Below, in pieces: positions 36,418 through 43,834 of a stretch of DNA of 64,000 bases. The first letter of the stretch is position 1, and each line of letters opens with the position of its first letter. Source of the stretch: a bacterium (GTDB taxonomy: Bacteria; Bacillota; Bacilli; Lactobacillales; Streptococcaceae); the NCBI GenBank assembly GCA_905221345.1, contig CAJNCW010000004.1, positions 181,695 through 245,694 on the forward strand, in the 5' to 3' direction. The position numbers and the translations under genes are program-made. Below the pieces are notes generated by a model that saw only the letters and a list, made by a program, of their open reading frames with translations, made no database searches and was not told the DNA's origin.

Positions 36418-37950
36418 TTAGAGCATAGGCGCAAACAACTGGACAATTTCCTTGATCAGACTTTGATACCAGCTTGTCTTGATTGTATGGGGATAGATTT
36501 CTTGAGAAACTTTAAAAATCTCTTCGAAGTCCCTTTCAATATCTATAATGGACTGCGTCCTATAAAGCAAAACAGCATTTTCATAGTGGTGGAGCAAACT
36601 ACGATAGTCAAAATTGATGGTTCCCACAGTTGCCGCCTCTCCATCGACAAGCATTTGCTTGCTATGAAGAAATCCTGGACTGTACTCGTAAATGCGAACT
36701 CCAGCAGATAGCAAGTCTGGATAGGCTCCCCGAGTAACTAACTGAATAACCTCCTTATCTGGTATATATGGCGTCACAATTCGCACATCTACTCCTCTCA
36801 GAGCTGCATTTTTGATACTCTCGGTTAGATCATAGTCAGCGATCAGATAAGGAGTCGTGATATAGACATAATCTGTAGCCTGATTGATAAGGTTTTGATA
36901 GACCGTTTTTCCAACCTGGGCTCGGTAGATAGGCTTTGGCCCACTACTGTAAGGAATGCAAAGCCCCATCCCATCTTTTGGTTGATTTTCGAGATGGTAT
37001 TGGTCAAAGTCGCTAATTTCCCCACGGTTGATATACCAGGTTGACAAAAAGAGTCTAGTAAAAGCCTTAACCGCTGATCCATCTAGGCAAATTCCGCTAT
37101 CCTTCCAGTAACCAAAGCGTTCGATATGGTTGATATACTCATCGGCCAGATTGACACCACCTGTATAGGCAATTTGACCATCGATAATCATGATTTTACG
37201 GTGATCACGGTTGTTATAAGCAACGGTCAAACGTGGAATCACCTTGTTAAATTTGTGGGCTTCAATCCCTCGACCACGAAGCTGGATGGTATAATCTCCA
37301 GGCAAGGTTGCCATACAACCAATATCATCATAGAGAAGCTTCACTTCTACTCCTTGAGCGGCCTTTTCTTCCAAAATCTCCAAAATACTATTCCACATCA
37401 AACCTTCTTCGATGATATAGTATTCGAGAAAGATAAACTTCTCAGCTTTTTTGAGATCCTCTAGCATCTGATGCCACATGCTTTCACCAGATGCAAAAAA
37501 TTGTGTATCTGTTCGATTATAGACATCCGCATTCGTATCCATGCTAAGGAGAGATTTGATGACTCCGTAAGCCGACTTATCCTCTTCCTTTAACTCCAAA
37601 CGTAGGGCTCTGCTATTGTCCTCTCGGTCAACCATTGATTGGAGTTGCTTTAGCTGTTTCATTTCTTTTTTAGATAAACGGCGTTCTCCAAACATGATAT
37701 AGAGCAAGGGACCAAATACTGGCACAAAGGCTACTAGCAGCCATGTCACCTTGCTTTCAGGATTCATGGACCGATTGACAATTGATACAATGGTCGCTAA
37801 GCTTACTAAAATGACAAGGATAATCCAGAGAATCGGAGCCATCTGTCCTAGATAGAGAAATAAACCAAAGACGAGAATCAACTCCGTCAACATGATGGCA
37901 ATACTAAAACCATACTTAGACATGAGTAGCTGCATTTTTCTAGCTGTCAT
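36418..37950 (-). CDS. cls: Cardiolipin synthase
   Basis: 510 aa, making cardiolipin from two phosphatidylglycerols at the membrane. Two N-terminal membrane helices (about 14-60) are followed by the PLDNc segment and two phospholipase-D HKD motifs: HRKIMIIDGQIAYTGG (about 252) and HSKQMLVDGEAATVGTINFDYRS (about 433). The length is normal. A single-gene transcript is likely, with its own terminator at 36378-36409. Confidence 0.93.
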   Translation of the reverse strand: MTARKMQLLMSKYGFSIAIMLTELILVFGLFLYLGQMAPILWIILVILVSLATIVSIVNRSMNPESKVTWLLVAFVPVFGPLLYIMFGERRLSKKEMKQLKQLQSMVDREDNSRALRLELKEEDKSAYGVIKSLLSMDTNADVYNRTDTQFFASGESMWHQMLEDLKKAEKFIFLEYYIIEEGLMWNSILEILEEKAAQGVEVKLLYDDIGCMATLPGDYTIQLRGRGIEAHKFNKVIPRLTVAYNNRDHRKIMIIDGQIAYTGGVNLADEYINHIERFGYWKDSGICLDGSAVKAFTRLFLSTWYINRGEISDFDQYHLENQPKDGMGLCIPYSSGPKPIYRAQVGKTVYQNLINQATDYVYITTPYLIADYDLTESIKNAALRGVDVRIVTPYIPDKEVIQLVTRGAYPDLLSAGVRIYEYSPGFLHSKQMLVDGEAATVGTINFDYRSLLHHYENAVLLYRTQSIIDIERDFEEIFKVSQEIYPHTIKTSWYQSLIKEIVQLFAPML

Positions 37951-38083
37951 ACATCCCCTTCCTTTTCTAACATTCTCCTTAACCGCTTGACAAACTAATG
38001 TTTCTACTAGTATACCTCAGTTCAGGGGGAGATGGCAACTTTTTGCCTTTTTATATTTTTAACTAAGATATTAAGAGACTTAA

Positions 38084-38110
38084 AAAGAACTACCAAAATG
38101 ATAGTTCTTT
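38084..38110 (-). terminator. Intrinsic terminator of the alcohol dehydrogenase gene
   Basis: An 11-bp stem with one G-T pair (38084-38094 with 38100-38110) is followed by TTTTTAAG on the minus strand. Confidence 0.75.
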
Positions 38111-38144
38111 CCAGCATTATTTAGCTTCTTTTTCACTTTAAGAA

Positions 38145-39296
38145 TTAGAAGAGTTCTTTGTAGAGAGCAATTGTTTCTTCCAAAGTTGGCATAAATGGAT
38201 TTCCAGGTGCACAGGCATCGATCAAAGCATTCTTAGAAAGGTAGTCAAAGTCAAAGTCTTTTTCTTCGATACCGAGTTCAGTGAGTTTCTTCGGAATGCC
38301 TACTGTTTCAGATAGTTTCTCAATTTCAGCGATAGCATAGTCAGCACATTCTTGGTCTGTTTTCCCTTCAACATGGAGTCCCAAAGCCTTGGCTACATTG
38401 CGAAAAGCTTCTGGTACACGCTTGGCATTTTCACGTTCTACAACTGGGAGAAGCATGGCACAGCAGACACCGTGTGGCAAGTTATATACCGCACCGAGTT
38501 GGTGAGCCATAGAGTGAACATAGCCCAGACCAGCGTTGTTAAAGCTCATACCACCGAGGAATATGGCATTGACCATAGCCTCACGCGCTTCGATATCTTG
38601 TCCATTAGCTACAGCACGAGGAAGATACTCCTTGATGAGTTCAATAGCTCCGATAGAGAGTTTCTTGGTCACATTATAAGCACCTGGTGTTACCAAGGCT
38701 TCGACAGCATGGGTAAGAGCATCCATACCTGTCGCTGCTGTCAATCCTTTCGGTTTTGAAAGCATGAGTTCTGGATCATTGACTGAGATAAGGGCGAGAC
38801 TGTTCTTATCAACCATTACCATCTTGACCTTGCGTTCTTCGTCAGTAATGACATAGTTAATGGTGATTTCTGCAGAAGTTCCAGCTGTTGTATTGATAGC
38901 AACCACTGGCAACCCTTTTTCAGCAGACTTGTGAAGTCCTTCGTAGTCCTGTGGTTTGCCACCATTTGTCGCAATGATAGAGATACAACTAGCCGCATCC
39001 TGTGGAGATCCTCCTCCAAGACTGATGATGAAGTCACATCCATGCTCTTTCAGAGCAGTCACTCCATCTGTGACGTTCTTGCAAGTCGGATTTGGCTCCA
39101 CATCGCTAAAGATCACATATTCGATCTCTTCAGCATCTAATGGTTTTAGGACCTTAGGTAAAATATCACTTCCCTCGATGAACTTGTCTGTCACCAAAAG
39201 GGCTTTCTTATACCCCAGTTCCTTGATATACGGACCTACTTCATTTACAACACCTTTACCGATAAGGTTAACTGATGGAACGTAAAATGTAGCCAT
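38145..39296 (-). CDS. Iron-containing alcohol dehydrogenase
   Basis: 383 aa group-III (iron-dependent) alcohol dehydrogenase. The NAD-binding glycine loop SLGGGSPQDAAS (about 94-105) is clear. The metal-binding region is TGMDALTHAVEALV, then HSMAHQLGAVYNLPHG with the three histidines. It is close to 1,3-propanediol/FucO-type enzymes; the physiological substrate (ethanol, propanediol or other) is uncertain. AGGAGG precedes the ATG. The promoter and a palindromic operator are at 39342-39380. Confidence 0.92.
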   Translation of the reverse strand: MATFYVPSVNLIGKGVVNEVGPYIKELGYKKALLVTDKFIEGSDILPKVLKPLDAEEIEYVIFSDVEPNPTCKNVTDGVTALKEHGCDFIISLGGGSPQDAASCISIIATNGGKPQDYEGLHKSAEKGLPVVAINTTAGTSAEITINYVITDEERKVKMVMVDKNSLALISVNDPELMLSKPKGLTAATGMDALTHAVEALVTPGAYNVTKKLSIGAIELIKEYLPRAVANGQDIEAREAMVNAIFLGGMSFNNAGLGYVHSMAHQLGAVYNLPHGVCCAMLLPVVERENAKRVPEAFRNVAKALGLHVEGKTDQECADYAIAEIEKLSETVGIPKKLTELGIEEKDFDFDYLSKNALIDACAPGNPFMPTLEETIALYKELF

Positions 39297-39341
39297 ATGC
39301 TTTTCCTCCTGCGCCTCTGCGCTATTTGATTATTTACTATA

Positions 39342-39380
39342 AGTATACGACCTTATAAGAAGTTTTACAAATATTTGTAA
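39342..39380 (-). promoter_or_regulatory. Promoter of the alcohol dehydrogenase with palindromic operator
   Basis: On the minus strand -35 TTGTAA (39365-39370), 17-base spacer, -10 TATACT (39342-39347). The -35 lies inside a perfect 16-bp palindrome TTACAAATATTTGTAA (39365-39380). It is weakly like a Rex box (TTGTGAAATATTTCACAA), which would make redox sense, but the match is partial. Confidence 0.6.
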
Positions 39381-39429
39381 GCGCCTTAAGTAAAAAGTTA
39401 GTAAAGAACAGCCAGCCACTTTTTCAAGA

Positions 39430-39478
39430 AAAAAAGCTCCAAAAAGATAGCTTTCATCTCATTGGAACTTTTACTTAA
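39430..39478 (-). terminator. Probable terminator of the lipoprotein gene
   Basis: AAGTTCCAA pairs with TTGGAGCTT (one G-T) across a long loop, followed by TTTTTTTC on the minus strand. It starts just after the lipoprotein stop. Confidence 0.65.
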
Positions 39479-39481
39479 TCA

Positions 39482-39925
39482 TTATTGTTTCGTTAAGACT
39501 ACTCGGTCAGATGCCTCTCGGTCCATATCGTCGATAATCATTTGATTACCATTAACTGCGTAAATCTTGACATCATCACCGATAATAACACGTTGATTTT
39601 CTGGTTCAAAGCTGACTTGCTTGATTTCCTTATCTCCATCTGGCTCGACCTCAGTCCATATACCAGTTTTACCTGTTACAACAAGAGTGATTTGGTCATT
39701 CTCATCTTTTCCAGTATAGGTACCATCGATGTTCGTAGGTTGAGCTACAGTAGTGTCCTGACTTGAGGACGTTTGTGGTTGACTAGCACTTGTAGCAGCA
39801 CTAGAAGATGATTCTTGTTGAGAAGATGATTGCTGAGTAGGGGCTTGTGCCTTAGGTCCACAAGCTGCTAAAAGACTAAGAATTGCTAGGGAAGCAATAG
39901 AAAGTGTGAATGTTTTTGTTTTCAT
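39482..39925 (-). CDS. Lipoprotein of unknown function
   Basis: 147 aa. A signal peptide with lipobox LLAAC (cysteine 22) is followed by a Gln/Ser-rich linker (about 28-60) and a small beta-rich domain (IDGTYTGKDENDQITLVVTG, KEIKQVSFEPENQRVIIGDD). It is anchored to the outer face of the membrane. It lies alone between the dehydrogenase and folC. Confidence 0.82.
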   Translation of the reverse strand: MKTKTFTLSIASLAILSLLAACGPKAQAPTQQSSSQQESSSSAATSASQPQTSSSQDTTVAQPTNIDGTYTGKDENDQITLVVTGKTGIWTEVEPDGDKEIKQVSFEPENQRVIIGDDVKIYAVNGNQMIIDDMDREASDRVVLTKQ

Positions 39926-40015
39926 AGCGATTTCCTTTCTTTTGTGCCAATGTTTTGCTGGAATCGTTTCCAGAAATACCTCCTACCTCCAGTATAGCAA
40001 CTTCATCCTAGAAGT

Positions 40016-41266
40016 TCAACTAATCCCATCACTTCCAACCAAACTCGCTCGTACTTCCGAGATAAAGTAGAGTGACCCCGTCACGAAAAGCAAGTCCTGG
40101 TCATTGACCTTTTCTTCAAATTCTCTGATAAAATCGCCATAGGAAGGAATCAAATCATAACCCGCCACATCCTTCTCATCCAAAGAGCCTTGGTAGTCAA
40201 AGCCTGTTACCTTAAGTTCCACCTCAGGCAACTGCTCTGTTAGATAACCTAGCATCCCCTGATAATCCTTACGTTTAAGGGCACCAAAAAGGACTTGAAC
40301 CCGGTAGCCTTGCTGGATTTTCCCTTGAATAAACTCGACTAGACGAGTCAAGGCTGGAAGATTGTGAGCCCCGTCTAGGTAGATATGAGGACGAATCCGT
40401 TCCAATCGACCGGCCCAGTGGGTCTCTTTCAATGCCTGTCTGACAAGCTCTTCTTCGACTTTTTCACCTCTTGATGCCATCAACAGAAGAAAAGTTTGTA
40501 AAGCCAAGGTGGCATTTTCCTGCTGATAAGCACCTTCCAAACCGATTTCAAGCTGGGAAAAGCTTGCTAGGCTGCTTGAGAAATTTCCAGTTTTCAAGGT
40601 GAAGTCTTGCCCAGTTTGATAAATGTCTACGTCTAACTCTCTTGCTCTTTTTTGACAGACAAGTTTAGCTTCTGGAGCGAGCTTGGCAATGACCGCCTTC
40701 TTGCTGGCCTTGAAAATACCAGCTTTCTGCTCGGCTATTTCCTCTAGACTATCGCCCAAGGTCTCCTGATGATCTAGACCAATCGAAGTAATAACTGCAA
40801 TCTCTCCTGTTACGACATTAGTGGTATCAAGTAGACCACCTATCCCCACTTCTAGCAAAACCAAATCCACTTCTTGTTCCCTAAAATAGAGGAAAGCAAT
40901 CAAGGTCAGCAACTCAAAAAAGGACAACTGGTCATGAGTTTCCAAAAGAGTTTTTTCCATCTCCTTAACTTGTTCTGCCAAACGGATAAAATCTGCATCA
41001 GCTATTGCTTGCCCATTGATACAGATTCGATCATGGATACTGATGATATGAGGAGAGGTAAAAGTACCAACTTTTTTACCATGAGTTGTAAACAACTCCC
41101 TCATAAAGGCAATAGTTGACCCCTTGCCGTTAGTCCCTGTTACGTGGATAATGGGATAAGTCTTCTCAGGATTCCCCAGCAAATCCACTGCTCGTTGCAT
41201 TCGTCCAAGACCAGATCTAAAGTTTAAACCAATCCGACTATGGAGCCACTCTTCTACTTCAAACAT
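40016..41266 (-). CDS. folC: Folylpolyglutamate synthase / dihydrofolate synthase
   Basis: 416 aa Mur-ligase-fold enzyme. The ATP loop is VTGTNGKGSTIAFM (about 41-54), and LLEVGIGGLLDTTNVV and the ligase C-terminal domain with IYLDGAHNLPAL are clear. It adds glutamates to folates. ATG at 41266 after AAGGAGATATGT. It ends in SLVGSDGIS close to a 105-base intergenic gap before the lipoprotein gene. Confidence 0.93.
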   Translation of the reverse strand: MFEVEEWLHSRIGLNFRSGLGRMQRAVDLLGNPEKTYPIIHVTGTNGKGSTIAFMRELFTTHGKKVGTFTSPHIISIHDRICINGQAIADADFIRLAEQVKEMEKTLLETHDQLSFFELLTLIAFLYFREQEVDLVLLEVGIGGLLDTTNVVTGEIAVITSIGLDHQETLGDSLEEIAEQKAGIFKASKKAVIAKLAPEAKLVCQKRARELDVDIYQTGQDFTLKTGNFSSSLASFSQLEIGLEGAYQQENATLALQTFLLLMASRGEKVEEELVRQALKETHWAGRLERIRPHIYLDGAHNLPALTRLVEFIQGKIQQGYRVQVLFGALKRKDYQGMLGYLTEQLPEVELKVTGFDYQGSLDEKDVAGYDLIPSYGDFIREFEEKVNDQDLLFVTGSLYFISEVRASLVGSDGIS

Positions 41267-41330
41267 ACATATCTCCTTAACAAAAGTCCAATCAACTACA
41301 GCATCAAAGTATGATTACAAATAAAAAACG

Positions 41331-41354
41331 AGGTCGGGACTAAAATCCCGACCT
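41331..41354 (-). terminator. Strong intrinsic terminator after the hairpin array
   Basis: AGGTCGGGA (41331-41339) pairs perfectly with TCCCGACCT (41346-41354), and on the minus strand it is followed by CGTTTTTT. It closes the transcript from the ireB-ruvX-DUF1292 operon and its hairpin-rich 3' region. Confidence 0.88.
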
Positions 41355-41399
41355 CTTACCTGGTTAGCTAATCACTAGCTACTATGAATTTCAATGTGG

Positions 41400-41576
41400 G
41401 CTAAAAATGTCTCCCAGACTCACCAGCTCTCTCTTATTTAAAGGAACTGGGGTAAAAATATCCCCTAGACGTTCCTGCGTTTCTAATTTCTGGCGCAGGG
41501 CTAAAAACATCCACTGGATGTTCCAACTCTTCCAATTTTTAGGAGTTGGGCTGATACAGTCTCCCAGACTGTATCA
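41400..41576 (-). repeat. Four tandem degenerate hairpin repeats in a 3' UTR
   Basis: Reading the minus strand, four units of about 50 bases share a G-rich stem-loop plus T-tract and AGCCCA: stems ATACAGTCT/AGACTGTAT (41554-41574), ACATCC/GGATGT (41507-41521), a degenerate third around 41451-41471, and GTCT/AGAC (41409-41419). They separate the DUF1292 stop from the terminator at 41331. Divergence between units indicates old duplication with retained folding. Confidence 0.65.
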
Positions 41577-41879
41577 CTCCTCCATAAAGCTGTTGAAGAC
41601 TTCTTCAATCATATTCCATTCGTCTTCTGAGTCTTCTGGGATTGGTTGCAATTCGCCTTCTGTCCCGTCTTCGTTTTCGATGAATGAGTAAGCTTGGATT
41701 TCAACTTCACCATTTTCATCTTCTTCTGCATTAACTGGCACTAGAAGAACATAGTTTTTACCAAATTCTTCTTTCCCGTCGATGGTCAAAAGAATTTCAA
41801 ACAAGGTTTCATTTCCTTGCTCGTCTACTAGTGTAATTAATTCACGTTCTTCGTGGTCATGGTTGTGATCGTGTGACAT
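41574..41879 (-). CDS. DUF1292 domain-containing protein
   Basis: 101 aa and very acidic; it opens [20 protein letters not shown], with a His-rich start that could bind metal, and a C-terminal [13 protein letters not shown]1292 proteins form a conserved operon with ireB and ruvX in Firmicutes; the role is unknown. It starts 15 bases after ruvX. The stop overlaps the first hairpin of the array downstream. Confidence 0.9.
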   Translation of the reverse strand: MSHDHNHDHEERELITLVDEQGNETLFEILLTIDGKEEFGKNYVLLVPVNAEEDENGEVEIQAYSFIENEDGTEGELQPIPEDSEDEWNMIEEVFNSFMEE

Positions 41880-41894
41880 AATTTCTCCTCTGTC

Positions 41895-42314
41895 TTAAAA
41901 TTTTCTATCTAAATAATTTTGCAAAATCAGCTGAGCAGCCAACTTATCAATAACTTTCTTGCGTTTGTTACGGCTGATATCTGCTTGTTCAATCAACATA
42001 CGCTCCGCAGCGACTGTTGTCAAACGCTCATCCTGATAGTCTACTGGCAAACCAAAGAGTTCTTCTAGCCTGGCACCATAGGCTTGACTGGCTTCTACTC
42101 GCGGACCGCTGGTATTGTTCATGTTCTTTGGCAAACCTACTACAAAGCGTTCTACCTTATAGCTGTCAACCAATTCCTTGATACGGTCAAAACCAAACTG
42201 GCCCTGATCCTCATTAATCTGGATGATTTCAAGTCCCTGAGCGGTGAAGCCTAGTGGATCGCTAATCGCCACCCCTACTGTTTTTGAACCGACGTCCAAT
42301 CCCATAATTCTCAT
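41895..42314 (-). CDS. ruvX: Putative pre-16S rRNA nuclease / Holliday junction resolvase YqgF
   Basis: 139 aa RNase-H-fold protein: [20 protein letters not shown] carries the first catalytic Asp, and [15 protein letters not shown] and DERLTTVAA complete the active site. In E. coli YqgF matures 16S rRNA ends; the resolvase name is historical. Three bases separate it from ireB. Confidence 0.93.
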   Translation of the reverse strand: MRIMGLDVGSKTVGVAISDPLGFTAQGLEIIQINEDQGQFGFDRIKELVDSYKVERFVVGLPKNMNNTSGPRVEASQAYGARLEELFGLPVDYQDERLTTVAAERMLIEQADISRNKRKKVIDKLAAQLILQNYLDRKF

Positions 42315-42317
42315 AGA

Positions 42318-42584
42318 TTATAGATCGACTCCTTGTCCTTTAAGGTAATAGCGTACCAATTCTTCAACAATTTCATCACGCTCATACTTACGGATTTGAT
42401 TTCGTGCATTGTTGTAACGAGGAACGTAGGCAGGGTCTCCACTCAATACATAACCGACGATTTGATTTATCGGATTATAACCCTTTTCATTCAAAGAAGC
42501 ATAGACGTCTGTCAACGTCTCGCTAATTTCTTTTTTATTGGAATCATCCAATTTAAACCGTACAGTTTCTTCAGTAAATCCCAT
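42318..42584 (-). CDS. ireB: IreB family regulatory phosphoprotein (UPF0297)
   Basis: 88 aa, [20 protein letters not shown], with the N-terminal threonines that Ser/Thr kinase (IreK/StkP-type) phosphorylates in enterococci. It is the first gene of the ireB-ruvX-DUF1292 operon, with a TATAAT-type element about 40 bases upstream. Confidence 0.92.
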   Translation of the reverse strand: MGFTEETVRFKLDDSNKKEISETLTDVYASLNEKGYNPINQIVGYVLSGDPAYVPRYNNARNQIRKYERDEIVEELVRYYLKGQGVDL

Positions 42585-42671
42585 TCTAACACCCTCTTTC
42601 CTTAGAATAGTACTATTATAGCATATTTCCTTACGTTCTACAAATAAGTCCGTCTATTTATTTGGATTTTC

Positions 42672-43241
42672 TTACTGTTCTGTCGCACCATTTGCCACTC
42701 TGTCTGCGATATACTGACTTGGGTCATGTTGCAAAAGATTCTCCAAACCAAGATTCTTCAAGTAGTCTGTCTGTGCTGCCTTTTTGACATCCAAGACTTG
42801 TAAATCATAGGTCGTTGTGGTCTGGATTTCAGTCTGACTGAGCAGTTTGGTTTCAAGTGTAAAACCTGTCAATTTACGCGCTTCCTGAAGCATTTCATCC
42901 TTTTCTTCTGCTTCTAAAAGAGCTTTTTGAGTTTCTTCAAGACCGTGGTCAGCGATAAAGGATTTCAATTCCTCACTTAAGGGCCGTATCTGCCGAATAA
43001 CCAATTTTAGAAATTGTTTCCCTTTATAGGTAATGGTTTGCGTTTGCTTGACGCCATCTCCTGACTCAGGGAAAATCAAAGTCTTGGTCACAACTGTATT
43101 CTTTTCCGCATTTTCCAAAACAGGCAGAGTAGACTGGAGATCTTCTGATGATGTTTTTGAAGTGGCAGTTGTTCCCTTCTTTTGACCGCATCCTGCAAGC
43201 AGGAGAAGGAGAACCACTGTGCTGATGACTATTTTTTTCAT
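42672..43241 (-). CDS. Lipoprotein, DUF1307-type
   Basis: 189 aa with signal peptide MKKIVISTVVLLLLLAGCGQ (lipobox LAGC, Cys 18), a short Thr/Ser linker and a domain with TQTITYKGKQFLKLVI and an acidic helix (ALLEAEEKDEMLQEA). It fits the DUF1307/YehR-like lipoproteins. Role unknown. It sits alone between spx and ireB. Confidence 0.8.
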   Translation of the reverse strand: MKKIVISTVVLLLLLAGCGQKKGTTATSKTSSEDLQSTLPVLENAEKNTVVTKTLIFPESGDGVKQTQTITYKGKQFLKLVIRQIRPLSEELKSFIADHGLEETQKALLEAEEKDEMLQEARKLTGFTLETKLLSQTEIQTTTTYDLQVLDVKKAAQTDYLKNLGLENLLQHDPSQYIADRVANGATEQ

Positions 43242-43301
43242 AATTCCTCACACGATTTTTATAAAAATGAACAAGGCTAGGAGATACCCCAGCCTCGATG
43301 T

Positions 43302-43700
43302 TTATAGAGCTGCACGCAAACGTGCTTCTGCATTTTCTACATTACGGACAGAGCGTGGTAAAAAGGCACGGATATCATCTTCTTTGTAACCGACCTGCAA
43401 ACGCTTCTCGTCAACTAGAATAGGACTTTTTAAGATCCGTGGTGTTTCCATGATCAAGTTGAGTACTTCATTGACACTCAAATCTTCGATGTCAACTCCT
43501 AAAGCTTTCGCATAGCGGTTTTTTGATGATACAATGCTGGCAATTCCATTATCTGTCTTTGTCAGAATATCAAGTAGTTCTTCTCTCGTAATCCCTTCTT
43601 TACCAAGGTTTTGTTCTTTATAACTTAACTGGTGTGCGTTGAGCCAAGTCTTCGCTTTCTTACAGCTTGTGCAACTGGAGACGGTATAAATCTTAATCAT
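43302..43700 (-). CDS. spx: Spx/ArsC-family transcriptional regulator
   Basis: 132 aa, the length of SpxA. The N-terminal redox switch is CTSC (residues 10-13, SSCTSCKKAK), and the thioredoxin-like fold continues with RILKSPILVDEKRLQVGYKEDDIRAFLPR, which contacts RNA polymerase alpha. Streptococci have two paralogues, and which one this is cannot be decided here. It controls oxidative stress and competence genes. The DNA at 43265-43300 holds an AGGCTAGG/CCCCAGCCT terminator-like hairpin. Confidence 0.88.
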   Translation of the reverse strand: MIKIYTVSSCTSCKKAKTWLNAHQLSYKEQNLGKEGITREELLDILTKTDNGIASIVSSKNRYAKALGVDIEDLSVNEVLNLIMETPRILKSPILVDEKRLQVGYKEDDIRAFLPRSVRNVENAEARLRAAL

Positions 43701-43834
43701 GTGCCTACCCCTTTCGCTACATGTTACTATCAGTTTAGTCTATTATACCATAAAAAACATCCGACTTGCGACCTATTTTTAAAAAATTTTGACTTTTTTA
43801 GCGATTTCCGTACTTTTTTCTTGACAAAATCGAT

